Positions 62,381 through 64,000 of a stretch of 64,000 nt of DNA are shown here, piece by piece. Position 1 is the stretch's first letter. The number at the start of each line of letters is the position of its first letter. The notes beneath the pieces are model-generated. The model had not been told where the DNA came from. It was given only the letters and a program-made list of their open reading frames with translations, and did no database searches. Made by a program: the position numbers and the translations under genes. Origin of the DNA: Nostoc edaphicum CCNP1411 (lineage in GTDB: Bacteria > Cyanobacteriota > Cyanobacteriia > Cyanobacteriales > Nostocaceae); contig NZ_CP054698.1 in the NCBI RefSeq assembly GCF_014023275.1, positions 6,161,001 through 6,225,000 on the forward strand. Direction: 5' to 3'.

Positions 62381-63286
62381 GTGACCACTACGCTACACTG
62401 GCAGGAACGAGTTGGTAATCAAAGAGATTGGATTTGGCACGGCTGGCAAACCCGCTACACTTACATTCGCCCTAGCCAAAATCACCACAATACAACACCT
62501 CTAATTCTATTACATGGCTTTGGTGCTTCCATTGGTCATTGGCGACATAATTTAGAGGTGTTGGGTGAGCATCACACAGTTTACGCCATCGATATGCTGG
62601 GTTTTGGCGCTTCTGAAAAAGCCGCAGCTAATTACAGCATTGAACTCTGGGTAGAGCAAGTTTATGATTTTTGGAAAACATTTATCCGTCAACCAGCAAT
62701 ATTAATAGGTAATTCCAACGGTTCACTGATTTCTATGGCTGCTGCTGCCACCCATCCTGATATGGTGCGAGGTATGGTGATGATGAGTTTACCTGACCCG
62801 TCATTAGAACAAGAAGCAATTCCTCCTGTGCTGCGCCCACTCGTCAGAGCAATTAAAAATGTTGTCGCTTCGCCGTTGATACTTAAACCTGTGTTTAACT
62901 TCGTGCGCCGTCCTGGGGTGCTGCGCCGCTGGGCTAGTCTTGCCTACGCTAACCCAGAGGCGATTACCGATGAACTGATCGAAATTTTAGCAGGGCCTCC
63001 CCAAGACCGGGGTTCTGCTAGGGCCTTTAGTGCTTTGTTCAAAGCTGCGATCGGAATTAATTTTAGTCCCAGTGTCAAGACAGTGTTACCAACCTTAACA
63101 ATTCCGATGCTGTTAATTTGGGGACAAAAAGATCGGTTTGTTCCGCCAGCCCTTGCTAGTCAATTTGCCCAGTACAACGAGAAACTGGAAGTGCTGAATC
63201 TAGAGGATGTAGGGCATTGTCCCCATGATGAATGTCCAGAACAAGTCAACCAAGCTATTTTAGATTGGATTGAGAAGATGGGTTAG
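62381..63286 (+). CDS. alpha/beta hydrolase
   Basis: 301 residues. Alpha/beta fold marks: oxyanion stretch LILLHGFGASIGHWRHNL, nucleophile elbow GNSNGS (Ser at the centre), Asp in WGQKDRFVPP and His in DVGHCPHDECPEQVN. The cap region (about 145-215) is helical. It likely hydrolyses an ester or acts in tetrapyrrole, lipid or quinone metabolism as do many plastid relatives; the specific substrate is unknown. The start is GTG at 62381 with GGAGG five bases upstream, a strong ribosome binding site. Confidence 0.9.
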   Translation: MTTTLHWQERVGNQRDWIWHGWQTRYTYIRPSQNHHNTTPLILLHGFGASIGHWRHNLEVLGEHHTVYAIDMLGFGASEKAAANYSIELWVEQVYDFWKTFIRQPAILIGNSNGSLISMAAAATHPDMVRGMVMMSLPDPSLEQEAIPPVLRPLVRAIKNVVASPLILKPVFNFVRRPGVLRRWASLAYANPEAITDELIEILAGPPQDRGSARAFSALFKAAIGINFSPSVKTVLPTLTIPMLLIWGQKDRFVPPALASQFAQYNEKLEVLNLEDVGHCPHDECPEQVNQAILDWIEKMG

Positions 63287-63287
63287 C

Positions 63288-63336
63288 GTAGGCGTTCGCG
63301 TAGCGTCTCGTAGAGAAGCCCACCGTAGCCATCGCC
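63288..63336. repeat. interspersed palindrome GCGTAGGCGTTCGCGTAGCG
   Basis: About 49 bp right after the hydrolase stop, related to the copies at about 21659 and, inside a gene, at 37037. The CTCGTAGAGAAG core can form a hairpin. Confidence 0.6.
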
Positions 63337-63419
63337 AACTGTTGGATATTCCCTAATATTCCCTAAATATTATGCAATGGGAGCGATCGCATCACTAATA
63401 CCTTTAAATTCTTTGACAC

Positions 63420-63788
63420 TTAGCCAATCGTGGCTTGGTTAGTGTCTACATCTGTAGTACCATGCACAGAATTGGCTACAGAAACCATCTTATTAAGAAT
63501 TTCTTGACTGGGAACTTTACCTTTCAACACTACAGTGCTACCCGTTTGAGCTACCCAAAGGGTGTTAACATCATCGAGTTGGGGATCTTCATCAAATGCC
63601 AACGCTACCCGTTTTGCCAAGCCACTTTGGTCGTATTCCCCGTTTAATCCCAGACGTTCTGGGGGTATAGATTGAGTAGCAGTAGATGCAACGCTAGTAC
63701 TTGGAGCTTGCGGTATGGCCTGTGCAGTCGGATTTACTTCTGCATTTTGAGGTTTTTCCATTCCAAACAGTCTTTTTAACCAACTCAT
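63420..63788 (-). CDS. BON-domain protein
   Basis: 122 residues from the ATG at 63786-63788 (MSWLKRLFGMEKPQ), preferred over an ATG 31 codons upstream because AGGAGAAAAG directly precedes it. After a low-complexity Pro/Ala/Ser/Thr linker (about 20-50), a BON domain follows: LAKRVALAFDEDPQLDDVNT and LWVAQTGSTVVLKGKVPSQE, ending VHGTTDVDTNQATI. BON domains bind membranes or phospholipids in stress proteins. No signal peptide, so probably cytosolic or peripheral. Confidence 0.8.
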   Translation of the reverse strand: MSWLKRLFGMEKPQNAEVNPTAQAIPQAPSTSVASTATQSIPPERLGLNGEYDQSGLAKRVALAFDEDPQLDDVNTLWVAQTGSTVVLKGKVPSQEILNKMVSVANSVHGTTDVDTNQATIG

Positions 63789-64000
63789 ATAAACTTTTCT
63801 CCTAATTAGAGACTCATCAAACGTAAGTATAAAAGGTTTACAGAAGTTCGGCATCTGCCAATGAAAAGATATACATTCCATTCAATTCATGCTGGGAGTA
63901 TGATTTCTGTCCAATTTATCTTTAGAGAATGCAATGAGTGCAACCATTAAGTTTAAAATAGAAGGTCGCACTAACAATTTAGTGCGGTAGTACCTCTAGC

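Noticed and set aside
63934..63990. 18-codon frame with a CGCACTAA..TTAGTGCG hairpin at the right window edge
   Set aside because: Too short and too close to the edge to judge; may be the start of a repeat or leader.

Overview
The window looks like chromosome from a filamentous, heterocyst-forming cyanobacterium close to Nostoc. GCGATCGC (HIP1-type) octamers are frequent. Heptanucleotide short tandem repeats and MITE-like palindromes fill the gaps between genes. The gene content is typical: ferrochelatase with a chlorophyll-binding tail, a plant/cyanobacterial-type IspH, a fused CobL, a red-chlorophyll-catabolite-reductase homologue, very large hybrid kinases and an ammonium transporter with an NtcA-type palindrome. 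No rRNA, tRNA or CRISPR array was recognised.

Layout. 1-12 kb: end of a receiver domain, a KTSC protein, an exported protein, then a giant alpha-2-macroglobulin-like lipoprotein divergent from a penicillin-binding protein 1C (envelope pair), and a sensor kinase. 12.4-16 kb: a three-gene row (RCCR homologue, nitrilase-like protein, aldehyde dehydrogenase), with heptad repeats that supply the start codons of the second and third genes. 16-22 kb: an accessory island with a 21-bp minisatellite, a frameshifted aspartic protease pair, a CARF-HEPN-mCpol gene split by an IS66-like element, and a GIY-YIG gene split by a MITE. 22-36 kb: hisS, a 30-residue membrane peptide, Uma2, TMEM175, rubrerythrin, SDR, an RND-type adaptor, an SLH glycoside-hydrolase-like protein, HdeD and small stress or redox proteins. 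36-50 kb: TPR protein, cobL, ispH, SGNH hydrolase, amt, ynfA, a 1546-residue hybrid kinase and an acyl-CoA ligase. 51-54.5 kb: 3.5 kb without protein genes, holding at least eight related minus-strand units, most ending in a hairpin plus U-tract, best read as a tandem small-RNA array. 54.5-64 kb: YihY, DUF421, purB, DUF4126, hemH, a methyltransferase, a saccharopine-dehydrogenase-like protein, an alpha/beta hydrolase and a BON protein.

The two strongest discoveries are these. (1) A reconstructable 484-residue protein joins a putative CARF sensor, an HEPN RNase-like segment with an R-x4-H motif, and a minimal CRISPR polymerase (mCpol) with intact DGDD and GDD motifs. It is interrupted by an IS with a perfect 8-bp target duplication, and removing the IS restores the frame exactly. 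(2) The small-RNA array resembles the heterocyst-related NsiR1 class in organisation but is not next to hetF here. A recurring theme is repeats becoming functional sequence: repeats inside pbpC, a TPR gene and an acyl-CoA ligase, a MITE that supplies a C-terminus, and heptads that supply start codons.
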